64,000 nucleotides of DNA from Sulfurifustis variabilis (GTDB taxonomy: Bacteria; Pseudomonadota; Gammaproteobacteria; Acidiferrobacterales; Sulfurifustaceae). A program made the position numbers and the translations under genes. The notes below the pieces were generated by a model, which saw nothing but the letters and a program-made list of their open reading frames with translations, had not been told where the DNA came from and did not search any database. Positions 28,831-37,254 of this stretch are shown here, piece after piece. Within the stretch, counting starts at the first letter, position 1. Every line of letters starts with the position of its first letter. The stretch lies in the NCBI RefSeq assembly GCF_002355415.1, contig NZ_AP014936.1, positions 3,819,501 to 3,883,500 of the forward strand. The letters are read 5' to 3'.

Positions 28831-29955
28831 ATGACGAATCGCCCGGATCTTGCCGTACTGGTGGCATCGCTTTACGACGGAGGCGTCGGGAAGATGCGAG
28901 TGCGTCTCATGAACGAGATCGTGCGCCGCGGGTACACGGTCGATCTGGTGACTGCCAGGAGCGACAGTCCCTACATGAAGCAGCTGAGTCCCGCCATCCG
29001 CGTGGTGCCGATCGGGACGACGCATGCGCTGACCGGCGTTCCGGCACTCGCTCGTTACCTGTGGAGTACGCGTCCCCGCGTGATGTTGTCTCAGCGCACG
29101 CGGGTGAACGTGCTGGCCTTGCGGGCACGAACTCTTGCTCGATCCGGGACCCGAATGTTCCTGACCGTGAACGTGAATCTGACGAGCAAACTCGACGCCG
29201 TGGGAGGGCGCAAGAGAGAGAAAGGGCTGGCACAGCTGCGGAAGTACTTCCCGCGCAACGACGGCATCATCGCCGTGTCGCGAGGCGTGGCCGATGACGT
29301 TGCCCGACTGCTCGGCTGGCCGCCCGAGCGCATTCGTGTCGCCCCGAATCCGACAGTGACGCCGGCGATTTATGAGGCGGCCAAAATGCCGCTCGATCAC
29401 CCGTGGTTCACATCGGGAGAGGTTCCGGTGTTCCTGGGTGTGGGCAGGCTCGTGCCCGAGAAGGATTTCGCGAACCTGCTGCACGCCTTTGCCAAAGTTC
29501 GTGCCACCCGTCACTGCCGATTGGTCATACTGGGCGAAGGACCCGAGCGACCGAAGCTGCTGGCGCTCTCCGCAAAGCTGGGACTGGCCGACGATGCACA
29601 GCTGCCCGGCTTCGTGGACAACCCGTACGCCTATATGGCGCGCGCGAGCGTGTTTGTACTCTCCTCGACCCGCGAGGGCCTGCCCAACGCCCTGACCGAG
29701 GCGCTCGCAGTCGGGGTGCCCGTGGTTTCGACCGACTGCCCCAACGGCCCGTACGAAATCCTGGAAGCAGGCCGTCACGGCCCCCTTGTACCCGTCGGCG
29801 ACAGTGAAGCGCTCGCGGCGGCGATGACGGCTACACTTGAACACCCGACCGAACGCGCTGCGCGACAGGCGGCGGCGCAACGTTACACAGTCGAACGGAG
29901 CGCGTCCGTCTATCTGGAAGCAATGGGTTTCGCAGCGGCCGGCGCGGCCACATGA
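28831..29955 (+). CDS. glycosyltransferase family 4, array member 1
   Basis: A 374-residue GT-B glycosyltransferase. The N-terminus (MTNRPDLAVLVASLYDGGVGKM) holds the Gly-rich acceptor loop; VAPNPTVTPAI, VFLGVGRLVPEKDFANLL and SSTREGLPNALTEALAVGVPVVSTDCPNGPYEIL form the donor site with the EX7E motif. It shares this frame with the next three GT4 genes, showing tandem expansion. The ATG is chosen by alignment with its neighbour; an in-frame ATG 63 bases upstream would include the direct repeat and has no family similarity. Its stop overlaps the next ATG (ATGA). Confidence 0.88.
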   Translation: MTNRPDLAVLVASLYDGGVGKMRVRLMNEIVRRGYTVDLVTARSDSPYMKQLSPAIRVVPIGTTHALTGVPALARYLWSTRPRVMLSQRTRVNVLALRARTLARSGTRMFLTVNVNLTSKLDAVGGRKREKGLAQLRKYFPRNDGIIAVSRGVADDVARLLGWPPERIRVAPNPTVTPAIYEAAKMPLDHPWFTSGEVPVFLGVGRLVPEKDFANLLHAFAKVRATRHCRLVILGEGPERPKLLALSAKLGLADDAQLPGFVDNPYAYMARASVFVLSSTREGLPNALTEALAVGVPVVSTDCPNGPYEILEAGRHGPLVPVGDSEALAAAMTATLEHPTERAARQAAAQRYTVERSASVYLEAMGFAAAGAAT

Positions 29956-31064
29956 GGCGTCAGCCGGATCTCGCGGTTTTCGTCGCGTCGCTGTTCCACG
30001 GGGGCGTCGGCAAGATGCGCGTGCACCTGATAAACGAGATGGCCCGGCAGGGTCATCGCGTGGAACTGCTTCTAGCGGATCGCGACAGCCCGTACATGAA
30101 CCTGGTCAGCCCGGAGATACGGGTCGTTCACGTCGGCACCTCGAACGCCGTCACAGGTATTCCCGCCATCGCCCTGTACCTGCTCCGCGCGCGGCCACGC
30201 GTGATGCTGGCCCAGCGGGTTCGCGTGAATGTCCTGTCGCTTCGCGCCCGCACCCTGACACGCGCCAGGACGCGGATGTTCGTCACCGTCAACACCAACA
30301 TGTCGCGCGAGCTCGCTGCGCTGAAGCCGCAGAAACACGCTCGCCACCTCCACCTTCTGAAGAAGTACTACCCGCACAACGACGGCATTATCGCCGTGTC
30401 GCACGGGGTGGCGGCGGACCTTTCCCGGCTGATCGGCATTCCGTTGCGCCATATCGACGTCGCTCCCAATCCGACCGTCACCCCGGAGCTCGAGCGGATG
30501 GCGGCCGAGCCTCTGGACGATCCCTGGTTTGCCTCCGGCGAGCCGCCCGTGATCGTCGGCATGGGGCGGCTCGAGCCACAAAAGGATTTTCCCACCCTGC
30601 TCCGTGCCTTCGCGATCTTGCGGCGCAAACGCCGTTGCCGGCTGATCGTTCTCGGGGAAGGCAAGGAGCGGGAATCTCTGCTGCGGCAGGCGACGGAGCT
30701 TGGAATCGCCGAAGACGTCCGGTTTCCCGGTTTCGTGAAGAACCCGTATGCGTATCTCTCCCGCGCGGCGTTATTCGCGCTCTCGTCCGCATGGGAGGGA
30801 TCACCCAACAGCCTGACCGAAGCGCTCGCGCTCGGCACCCCGCTCGTTTCGACCGATTGTCCGGACGGGCCTCGCGAGATACTGGAAAATGGTCACCATG
30901 GGCCGCTTGTCCCGGTCGGCGATGCCGACGCGCTCGCGGCGGCCATGACGACGACGCTGGAACGGCCACCCGACCGCAGACAGCTGCAAGCGGCGGCGCA
31001 GCGCTACACGCTCCAACGCAGCGCAACCGCCTACCTTCGTGCGCTCGGTCTGAGCAGCGACTAG
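29952..31064 (+). CDS. glycosyltransferase family 4, array member 2
   Basis: A 370-residue GT-B glycosyltransferase, the closest relative of the preceding gene: MRRQPDLAVFVASLFHGGVGKMRVHLINEM parallels its N-terminus almost residue for residue. The donor half has VAPNPTVTPELERM, GMGRLEPQKDFPTLLRAF, and SSAWEGSPNSLTEALALGTPLVSTDCP. It overlaps the previous stop by ATGA. Strong similarity over the full length with a changed middle suggests duplication followed by change of acceptor. Donor and linkage are unknown. Confidence 0.88.
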   Translation: MRRQPDLAVFVASLFHGGVGKMRVHLINEMARQGHRVELLLADRDSPYMNLVSPEIRVVHVGTSNAVTGIPAIALYLLRARPRVMLAQRVRVNVLSLRARTLTRARTRMFVTVNTNMSRELAALKPQKHARHLHLLKKYYPHNDGIIAVSHGVAADLSRLIGIPLRHIDVAPNPTVTPELERMAAEPLDDPWFASGEPPVIVGMGRLEPQKDFPTLLRAFAILRRKRRCRLIVLGEGKERESLLRQATELGIAEDVRFPGFVKNPYAYLSRAALFALSSAWEGSPNSLTEALALGTPLVSTDCPDGPREILENGHHGPLVPVGDADALAAAMTTTLERPPDRRQLQAAAQRYTLQRSATAYLRALGLSSD

Positions 31065-31118
31065 TTGCTTCTCGCGGATGCGCGCACACGGACTCTAGTC
31101 TCACCGGGAACCGCTCGG

Positions 31119-31736
31119 ATGAAAGTGGTCGGCATCGGTTTCGGAAAAACGGGCACGTCGACGCTGGCCACCTGCCTGCGCCAGTTCGGCTTTCGGCACA
31201 AGACATGGGACAAACGTCTCTACGACGCTTACGCGCGTGGCGACTTGCGCCCGATCAACGAAGCGTTGGAAGCGCACGACAGCTTCGACGATTGGCCGTG
31301 GCCCGTGCTCTATCGCGAGATCGATGCGCGTTATCCGGGCTCGAAGTTCATCCTCACCGTGCGCAAGGATCCGGAGACATGGCTTCGCAGCCTTGAAACG
31401 CATGCCCGCCGGCGAGCGGATCGTACGCGCATCTGGCGGATATACGGGCTCGAGCCCGATCATTTCGATTCGGCGAAGGTGCGGCAGCGCTATCTTCAGC
31501 ACATCGACGAAGTGCACGCGTACTTCAAAGATCGGCCCAGGGACTTTCTGGAGGTTTGCTGGGAGGCGGGCGACGGCTGGGACAAACTCGCGGCGTTTCT
31601 CGAGATGCCCCTGCCGCAGATGCCTTTCCCGCATGCCTACAGAACGCCTGGCGATCGCGAGTTCGCCCTCAAGGAGTGGAGGCGAAGGTTCATTCCTCGC
31701 TTCATTCGGAAGCTGCTATGGCCCGAGCCATCTTGA
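31119..31736 (+). CDS. sulfotransferase-family protein (P-loop, GKTGTS type)
   Basis: A 205-residue cytoplasmic protein. The N-terminal P-loop is IGFGKTGTSTLATCL (residues 6-20), matching the 5'-phosphosulfate-binding loop of PAPS-dependent sulfotransferases. KFILTVRKDPETWLRSLETH is the 3'-phosphate-binding block with the conserved Arg and Ser. Such proteins transfer sulfate from PAPS to sugars or other acceptors. The ATG giving MKVVGIG is chosen; the frame is open 54 bases upstream. It sits between GT4 members 2 and 3, so a glycan acceptor is likely. Kinase-like uses of this fold cannot be excluded. Confidence 0.78.
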   Translation: MKVVGIGFGKTGTSTLATCLRQFGFRHKTWDKRLYDAYARGDLRPINEALEAHDSFDDWPWPVLYREIDARYPGSKFILTVRKDPETWLRSLETHARRRADRTRIWRIYGLEPDHFDSAKVRQRYLQHIDEVHAYFKDRPRDFLEVCWEAGDGWDKLAAFLEMPLPQMPFPHAYRTPGDREFALKEWRRRFIPRFIRKLLWPEPS

Positions 31737-31830
31737 TCGTGCACTCCGCTCGGGTGCCCAAAACCCGCGCTGTCGGTCGTCCGCCCGGGCTCGTGCCGCT
31801 CGGTCCCGGCACCCGCCGCATTGCCTCCCG

Positions 31831-32937
31831 GTGACTCGCAAAGGCCGCCTCGCGGTGTTCGCCGCCACGTCGGGCCACAGCGGCGTAGACCGTAATCTCA
31901 AGAACCTGATTCCGGTTTTTGCAGCGCGGGGCGTCGCGGTGGATCTCCTGAACGTTCGCGGGCATGGTCCCCTGCTCGAAGACCTGCCGTCCCGCGTGCG
32001 CGTCATTGATCTTGGCGCTTCTCACGTCAACACGTGCTTTCCCGCGTTGGTGCGCTACCTGCGCCGCGAACCGCCGCCGATGCTGCTCAGCGACAAGGAC
32101 AAGGTGAATCGCTTGGCACTCCTGGCCCGACGTTTCGCCGGCGCGCCCACCCGCATCGCCGTACGCCTCGGAATTCACGTCTCCACCAATCTGGCGGAGC
32201 GCGGCTGGTTGGATCGGACAATCCAGACCTTCTCCATCCGGCGCTTTTATCCCTGGGCGGACGTGATCCTCGTGCCGTCGCGCGGAGTCGCCGACGACCT
32301 CGCGGCACTCGGGAGGATGCCGCGCGACAAGATATCCGTCGTCCCCAACCCGGTCGTCACACCCGAGCTCGAAAAGCTGCTCGCTCAGCCGGCCGCGCAT
32401 GCGTGGTTTGCGGATCCGGCTGTCCCGATCGTTTTGGGAGTTGGCGAGCTCGGCGCCCGCAAGGATTTCGAAACGCTCGTCCGGGCGGTTGCGCTCGTGC
32501 GGCAGGAGCGACGCTGCCGCCTGCTCATTCTTGGTCGCGGAAAGCAGCGCGATATGCTGGTCTCGCTCGGGACCGGCCTCGGGTACGGCGACGATCTCTC
32601 TCTGCCCGGCTTCGTCGCCAACCCGTACGCCTACATGAGCCGGTGCAGTGTCTTTGCCAGTTCCTCGCGTTTTGAGGGGTTCGCGAACGTGGTTGCGGAG
32701 GCGTTGGCCGTCGGCATACCGGTAGTTGCGACGGATTGCCCGAGCGGTCCGCGCGAAATCCTGGAGAACGGCCGCCACGGACGGCTGGTACCGGTCGGAG
32801 ATCCTGTCGCGATGGCCGAGGCGATCAAGGCGACGTTGGCAGATCCGCCGAAACGCGCGACCCTGCAAGCGGCAGCCAGCCGGTACCGTGTTGCGCAGGT
32901 TGCGGACGAGTATCTTCGCGCACTGGACCTGGGTTGA
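31831..32937 (+). CDS. glycosyltransferase family 4, array member 3
   Basis: A 368-residue GT-B glycosyltransferase starting at GTG (MTRKGRLAVFAATSGHSGVDRN); no ATG is available before the conserved N-terminus, and the ribosome binding site is poor. The donor half has VVPNPVVTPELEKLL, GVGELGARKDFETLVRA and SSRFEGFANVVAEALAVGIPVVATDCPSGPREIL. Note the Glu in GVGEL where the siblings have Arg (GVGRL or GMGRL), a change next to the donor phosphate site. It is more diverged than members 1 and 2. Confidence 0.85.
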   Translation: MTRKGRLAVFAATSGHSGVDRNLKNLIPVFAARGVAVDLLNVRGHGPLLEDLPSRVRVIDLGASHVNTCFPALVRYLRREPPPMLLSDKDKVNRLALLARRFAGAPTRIAVRLGIHVSTNLAERGWLDRTIQTFSIRRFYPWADVILVPSRGVADDLAALGRMPRDKISVVPNPVVTPELEKLLAQPAAHAWFADPAVPIVLGVGELGARKDFETLVRAVALVRQERRCRLLILGRGKQRDMLVSLGTGLGYGDDLSLPGFVANPYAYMSRCSVFASSSRFEGFANVVAEALAVGIPVVATDCPSGPREILENGRHGRLVPVGDPVAMAEAIKATLADPPKRATLQAAASRYRVAQVADEYLRALDLG

Positions 32938-33030
32938 TTGCGGCCTGCACCGCGGCGCAAACGCCGGTGCTAAACTCCGCGGCTGGATTCGGTACTTGAT
33001 CGGCCATTCGCGAAAGTCGACGCTTGCCTC

Positions 33031-34254
33031 ATGAACGCTTGCAGCAAGAGAGGGGGACCAGCCCAAACGGCCGTCAGTCCAGCGACATCGGATGTGCCGC
33101 TCGCTGGTGCCGCCGATGCTGCACGGCCGGAACACCTTGCGATCTTTGTCTCCTTCTCAGGCGAGGGAGGCGTGGAGCGAATGATTCTCAATCTGTGCGC
33201 CGGACTGGCAGAGCGGGTGCGCCGCCTCGATCTCGTACTCGTACGGGCCGACAGCGCGCATGTCACCGACCTGCCGGCTTCCGTTCGAATCGTCAACTTG
33301 AACGCACGTCACACCTTCACTAGCCTGCTGCCGCTCGCGCGGTATCTGCGGCGCGAGCGTCCCTCGGTACTGCTCGCTGCCAAGGACCGGGCGATCCGGG
33401 TAGCAGTCGTGGCCCGAGTCCTCGCGCGCGTGCCGCTGCGGCTCGTCGGTCGGATCGGAACCACGGTCTCCGCTGCGCTGGCCGGGCGAGGCGCCTGGCG
33501 GCTCGCAGTCTGGCGTGCGGGCATGCGGCTCTTTTATCCGGGCGCCGATCTGATCGTTGCCGTCTCGCAGGGCGTGGCCGACGACATCGTGCATCTTGCG
33601 CAGCTTGCGCCGGATCGTGTGCGCGTTGTGCCCAATCCGGTGTGGACGCCGCGGCTCGAGCGCCTCGCCCGGGAAGCGCCGGCGCATCCGTGGTTCTCGG
33701 AGCCCTCCGTCCCGCTGGTCCTGAGCGCCGGGCGGCTCACGCGGCAAAAGGATTTCCCGACCTTGATCCGCGCCTTTGCGCAGGTGCGGGCGGAGCGACC
33801 CTGCCGGCTCATGATCCTGGGAGACGGCGGCCAGCGAGACGATCTGCTCGCGCTCGCGAAGCAACTCGGCGTTGCCGAGGATGTGGCGCTCCCGGGTTTC
33901 CAGGCCAATCCGTACGCCTACGTCGCGCACGCCTCGTTGTTCGTGCTCTCTTCGGTTTGGGAGGGGTCCCCAAACGTGCTCACCGAAGCTCTGGCGCTCG
34001 GCATACCCGTGGTCTCGACCGATTGTCCGAGCGGACCGCGGGAAATACTCGCGGGGGGTCGCTACGGCAAACTTGTGCCCACGGGTGATGGGGACGCGCT
34101 CGCGCGGGCCATGCTCGAGACTCTGGCGAACCCCCTTCCCCGCGACGCCCTCATGCAGGCCGCCCGGCCCTACTCGCTCGAGGCGAGCACTCGAGGCTAC
34201 CTGGAAGCGCTCGCTATCGGTCCGCCCCCCTCCGTTGAATCGACGAGCGCATAA
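33031..34254 (+). CDS. glycosyltransferase family 4, array member 4
   Basis: A 407-residue GT-B glycosyltransferase with an N-terminal extension of about 35 residues before the conserved EHLAIFVSFSGEGGVERMILNL acceptor loop. The donor half has VVPNPVWTPRLERL, LSAGRLTRQKDFPTLIRAF and SSVWEGSPNVLTEALALGIPVVSTDCPSGPREIL. It is the fourth of the tandem paralogues. An ATG start is present but the extension suggests translation might begin later. Six bases separate it from the following sulfotransferase gene, so these two are very probably one transcript. Confidence 0.87.
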   Translation: MNACSKRGGPAQTAVSPATSDVPLAGAADAARPEHLAIFVSFSGEGGVERMILNLCAGLAERVRRLDLVLVRADSAHVTDLPASVRIVNLNARHTFTSLLPLARYLRRERPSVLLAAKDRAIRVAVVARVLARVPLRLVGRIGTTVSAALAGRGAWRLAVWRAGMRLFYPGADLIVAVSQGVADDIVHLAQLAPDRVRVVPNPVWTPRLERLAREAPAHPWFSEPSVPLVLSAGRLTRQKDFPTLIRAFAQVRAERPCRLMILGDGGQRDDLLALAKQLGVAEDVALPGFQANPYAYVAHASLFVLSSVWEGSPNVLTEALALGIPVVSTDCPSGPREILAGGRYGKLVPTGDGDALARAMLETLANPLPRDALMQAARPYSLEASTRGYLEALAIGPPPSVESTSA

Positions 34255-34260
34255 GACAAA

Positions 34261-34914
34261 ATGCTCCTCTCGCATCGCCACCAGTTCCTCTTCGTCCACA
34301 TCGCCAAGACGGGAGGCACGAGCGTGCGGGCGGCGCTTGCGCCGCTTCTGTGGCGCGACCCGCTCTTTTGGCTTGCGTACCCCTGCCGGCGCCTGAGCCA
34401 CCTCAGCGGACACCGCACCGTCACCAAGTTTCCGCGCCACGCGAAAATCATCGCAGCCAAGGAGATGTTGCCGCACGAGGTATTCACCCGGCTCTTCAAG
34501 TTCGCGTTCGTGCGCAATCCGTGGGATCTCCAGGTCAGCTCGTACCACCACCTGAAGCGCGAGCGGCCGCACCTCGTCGCACACGTAAAGGACTTCAGCG
34601 ACTTCGTGCGCTTCAAGCTCGACCCCGAGCGATCGTATGAATACCACCTCGATACGTCGATCGAGATGCAGTCGGACTACGTGAAGGACCTGTCCGGCCG
34701 CATCATCGTGGATTTCATCGGCCGTTACGAGCGCCTGGAAGAGGATTTCGCCCGGGTGTGCGACCGGCTGGGAATCGCCCAAAGGCCGCTGCCGCACAAG
34801 CGGCAGGCGAAGGACCGTGACGATTACCGCAGATACTATGACGAGGTCACCGCCGATCTCGTGGCAAAGCGCTTTCTGCCGGACATAGAGGCGTTCCGGT
34901 ACAGTTTCGAATAG
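34261..34914 (+). CDS. sulfotransferase, family 2 (carbohydrate type)
   Basis: A 217-residue protein with HIAKTGGTSVRAAL at residues 13-26, the PAPS 5'-phosphosulfate loop seen in HS2ST/chondroitin-type and bacterial carbohydrate sulfotransferases. FAFVRNPWDLQVSSYHHL is the 3'-phosphate-binding block, and FIGRYERLEEDFARVCDRLGI the usual C-terminal part. It probably sulfates a sugar of the surface glycan from cytosolic PAPS. The three sulfotransferase genes here differ enough to be separate acquisitions. No PAPS synthesis gene is visible in this window. Confidence 0.85.
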   Translation: MLLSHRHQFLFVHIAKTGGTSVRAALAPLLWRDPLFWLAYPCRRLSHLSGHRTVTKFPRHAKIIAAKEMLPHEVFTRLFKFAFVRNPWDLQVSSYHHLKRERPHLVAHVKDFSDFVRFKLDPERSYEYHLDTSIEMQSDYVKDLSGRIIVDFIGRYERLEEDFARVCDRLGIAQRPLPHKRQAKDRDDYRRYYDEVTADLVAKRFLPDIEAFRYSFE

Positions 34915-34972
34915 CATCGCCTACCGCTGTCATGCTCTCTTCCATTCTCCTTCCCATCGTCGCCGAGCCACC

Positions 34973-35977
34973 ATGTCGCGCAACGTCGTCATTCATATAG
35001 GGCTGCACAAAACCGGCACGCGCTTTCTGCAGCGCATGGTCTTCCGGCAGCTCGATCCGGCGCGCTTCAACGTCAATCCGGACGAAGTGCTTGTGCCGAT
35101 TCAAAAGGCGACACGCTCCGCAGCGAGCTCGGCGGCGGTGCGAGAGGCGGTGGCGACATGGCGCGCCAGCGACGATCAACGAACACTCGTGATATCCGAA
35201 CCCCATATCTCCGGGGACATGTACAGCAGCCATCAGGACTACCGACAGAATCTCGCGCTCGTCCGGGAGCTGTTTCCGGAGGCCCGGATTGTGTTCTTTG
35301 TGCGCAAGCAGTCGGACTGGCTCCAGTCCGCTTACCGACAGCACCTGGTGAGGGGACGCGCGGTGCCGATCGAGGTTTTCCTTAACTTCTACGATGGCGA
35401 GTTTCGGCCGCGCATAGACCGTCGGGTCTACGGCAGTCGCAACATTGAAGCTCTGACATTGCGGTTCCTCGATATCTATCGCGCCTATGCCGAGGCTTAC
35501 GGCGAGGAACGCGTGTTTCTTTTCCGCCAGGAGGACCTGAGCAAGCGGGGCAGCGCGGTCAAGCAACGCCTCGCCGACGTGCTCGGGCTCCCACGGCTTC
35601 CGGACCTGCCGCGCGAGCGATCGCAGAACCGCAGTTACTCGGCCCTCGCCATTTATCTCTTCCATCCCGGTGTGCGCCGGCCATGGCCCGCGCCGGGACC
35701 AGGCGATACGGGCCGTCTTCCTCCGAGGCGTTTCAGCTGGATCCGCCGCAAGCTGCGGCGCGCCAGACGTACGTTCATTCAATACGGCTTCGATCGGCTC
35801 ATTTACAAGGATTGGGACCTTCTGGTCAAAGGCGGGATGCGGGAGCGCATCGATGCGCACTATGCGAAGGAGGAGGAAGAGATCAGAGCGATTGCGGAAC
35901 GGTGTCTCCGGCCGGAGCTCGTGGTCCTGAGTGAGCCGCGTCGGCTCGAGGACGCAAACGAGCTGCCTGCAGCGTGA
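34973..35977 (+). CDS. sulfotransferase-like protein
   Basis: A 334-residue protein with the P-loop HIGLHKTGTRFLQRMV (residues 8-23). ARIVFFVRKQSDWLQSAYRQHL is a clear 3'-phosphate-binding block, and VFLFRQEDLSK and ERSQNRSYSALA follow as in capsular and other bacterial sulfotransferases. The C-terminal third (RRFSWIRRKLRRARRTFIQY) is strongly basic and may contact membrane or polyanion. It is the last gene of the plus-strand glycan series, 58 bases after the previous sulfotransferase gene. Sulfation of a glycan is the likely role; the site is unknown. Confidence 0.78.
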   Translation: MSRNVVIHIGLHKTGTRFLQRMVFRQLDPARFNVNPDEVLVPIQKATRSAASSAAVREAVATWRASDDQRTLVISEPHISGDMYSSHQDYRQNLALVRELFPEARIVFFVRKQSDWLQSAYRQHLVRGRAVPIEVFLNFYDGEFRPRIDRRVYGSRNIEALTLRFLDIYRAYAEAYGEERVFLFRQEDLSKRGSAVKQRLADVLGLPRLPDLPRERSQNRSYSALAIYLFHPGVRRPWPAPGPGDTGRLPPRRFSWIRRKLRRARRTFIQYGFDRLIYKDWDLLVKGGMRERIDAHYAKEEEEIRAIAERCLRPELVVLSEPRRLEDANELPAA

Positions 35978-36091
35978 TCCTCGATCCTGGGCCGGCGGAC
36001 ACTTGAGCTTTGCCCTCGGCGAGGAAAACCGTCTGCCGCCAGGCTTGGCTCTTTGACACGCGCAGAGCGCGCATTCAGCGAGCCCGCTCCA

Positions 36092-36313
36092 CTAGTCGAT
36101 AAGCACGTACACCGCGCCGCAGTACGGACAGCGCTCTTCGCCGCTCTCCTCGATCGGGAGGTAAACGCGGGGGTGCGAGTTCCAGAGGCTCATGCCCTTC
36201 ATCGGACAGTGCAACGGGAGATCGGCGCGGCTGACCTCGTAACGGTTCTGGGCGTTCGGCTCGATCAGGCCGCGTTCGACGCCGGTGGCATGCGAGTGCG
36301 TGTCGCGAGTCAC
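36092..36313 (-). CDS. zinc-finger CHCC domain protein
   Basis: A 73-residue protein of the zf-CHCC family, also found as the NDUFS6 domain of mitochondrial complex I. The zinc ligands appear to be the Cys in LPLHCPM, a His in SHPRVYLPI and the C-terminal CPYCGAVYV pair. The bacterial role is unknown. It lies ten bases after ilvE in the glnE-ilvE operon, a placement seen in many beta- and gammaproteobacteria. It is downstream of the plus-strand sulfotransferase gene and convergent with it. Confidence 0.88.
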   Translation of the reverse strand: MTRDTHSHATGVERGLIEPNAQNRYEVSRADLPLHCPMKGMSLWNSHPRVYLPIEESGEERCPYCGAVYVLID

Positions 36314-36323
36314 CTCTCCTCCC

Positions 36324-37247
36324 TCATGCGACCAACGTGAGCCATTCCGGGTGCGCGTCCCGCCGGCCGTGCACCTGGTCGAAATAGAGCGACTGCAGCG
36401 CCTCGGTGATCGGGCCGCGCGTGCCGCTGCCGATCGGCCGGCCGTCGAGCTCGCGAATCGGCGTGACCTCGGCGGCCGTGCCGGTGAAAAAGGCTTCGTC
36501 CGCGACGTACACCTCGTCGCGCGTGATCCGCCGCACCTGCACCGGTATGCCGAGCTCGGCGGCGAGGCGCATCACGGTATCGCGCGTGATGCCGTCGAGC
36601 GCCGAGGTGAGATCGGGCGTCGCGAGCGTGCCGTCGCGCACGATGAAGATGTTCTCGCCGCTGCCTTCCGACACGTAACCTTCGGTGTCCAGCAGCAGCG
36701 CCTCGTCGGCCCCGCAGGCGACCGCCTCCTGCACCGCGAGCATCGAGTTGATGTAGTGGCCGTTCGCCTTCGCGCGGCACATCGAGACGTTCACGTGGTG
36801 CCGGTTGAACGACGAGGTGCGCACGCGGATCCCGTTCACGATTCCGTCCTCGCCGAGATACGACCCCCAGGCCCAGGCGGCGACGACCACGTGGACCTCC
36901 AGACCCTTGGCATGCAACCCCATGCTCTCGCTGCCGTAGAAGCACATCGGGCGGATGTACGCGGACTCGAGCCGGTTCTCGCGTACCGCGCTGAGAATCG
37001 CACGATTGAGCGCTTCCTTCTCGTACGGAATTTTCATGCCGAGGATGTGCGCCGAGCGCCACAACCGGTCGGTGTGCTCGCGCAGACGAAAGATCGCCGT
37101 GCCGCGCGCGGTCTTGTAGGCGCGCACGCCTTCGAACACGCCCATGCCGTAATGCAGGGTGTGGCTGAGGACGTGCGTCGTGGCTTCGCGCCAGGGCACG
37201 AGTCGGCCGTCATACCAGATGACGCCGTCGCGGTCGGCCATGGACAT
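36324..37247 (-). CDS. ilvE: branched-chain amino acid aminotransferase IlvE
   Basis: PLP enzyme that transaminates branched-chain 2-oxo acids with glutamate, the last step of valine, leucine and isoleucine synthesis. The 307-residue length is normal. The PLP lysine is in CRAKANGHYINSML (about residue 159); LDTEGYVSEGSGENIFIV and LDGITRDTVMRLA are the conserved C-terminal blocks, and GMGVFEGVRAY is in the N-terminal part. Its start lies seven bases after the glnE stop, so the two form an operon. A second ATG two codons later is also possible. Confidence 0.96.
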   Translation of the reverse strand: MSMADRDGVIWYDGRLVPWREATTHVLSHTLHYGMGVFEGVRAYKTARGTAIFRLREHTDRLWRSAHILGMKIPYEKEALNRAILSAVRENRLESAYIRPMCFYGSESMGLHAKGLEVHVVVAAWAWGSYLGEDGIVNGIRVRTSSFNRHHVNVSMCRAKANGHYINSMLAVQEAVACGADEALLLDTEGYVSEGSGENIFIVRDGTLATPDLTSALDGITRDTVMRLAAELGIPVQVRRITRDEVYVADEAFFTGTAAEVTPIRELDGRPIGSGTRGPITEALQSLYFDQVHGRRDAHPEWLTLVA

Positions 37248-37254
37248 AACGCTT

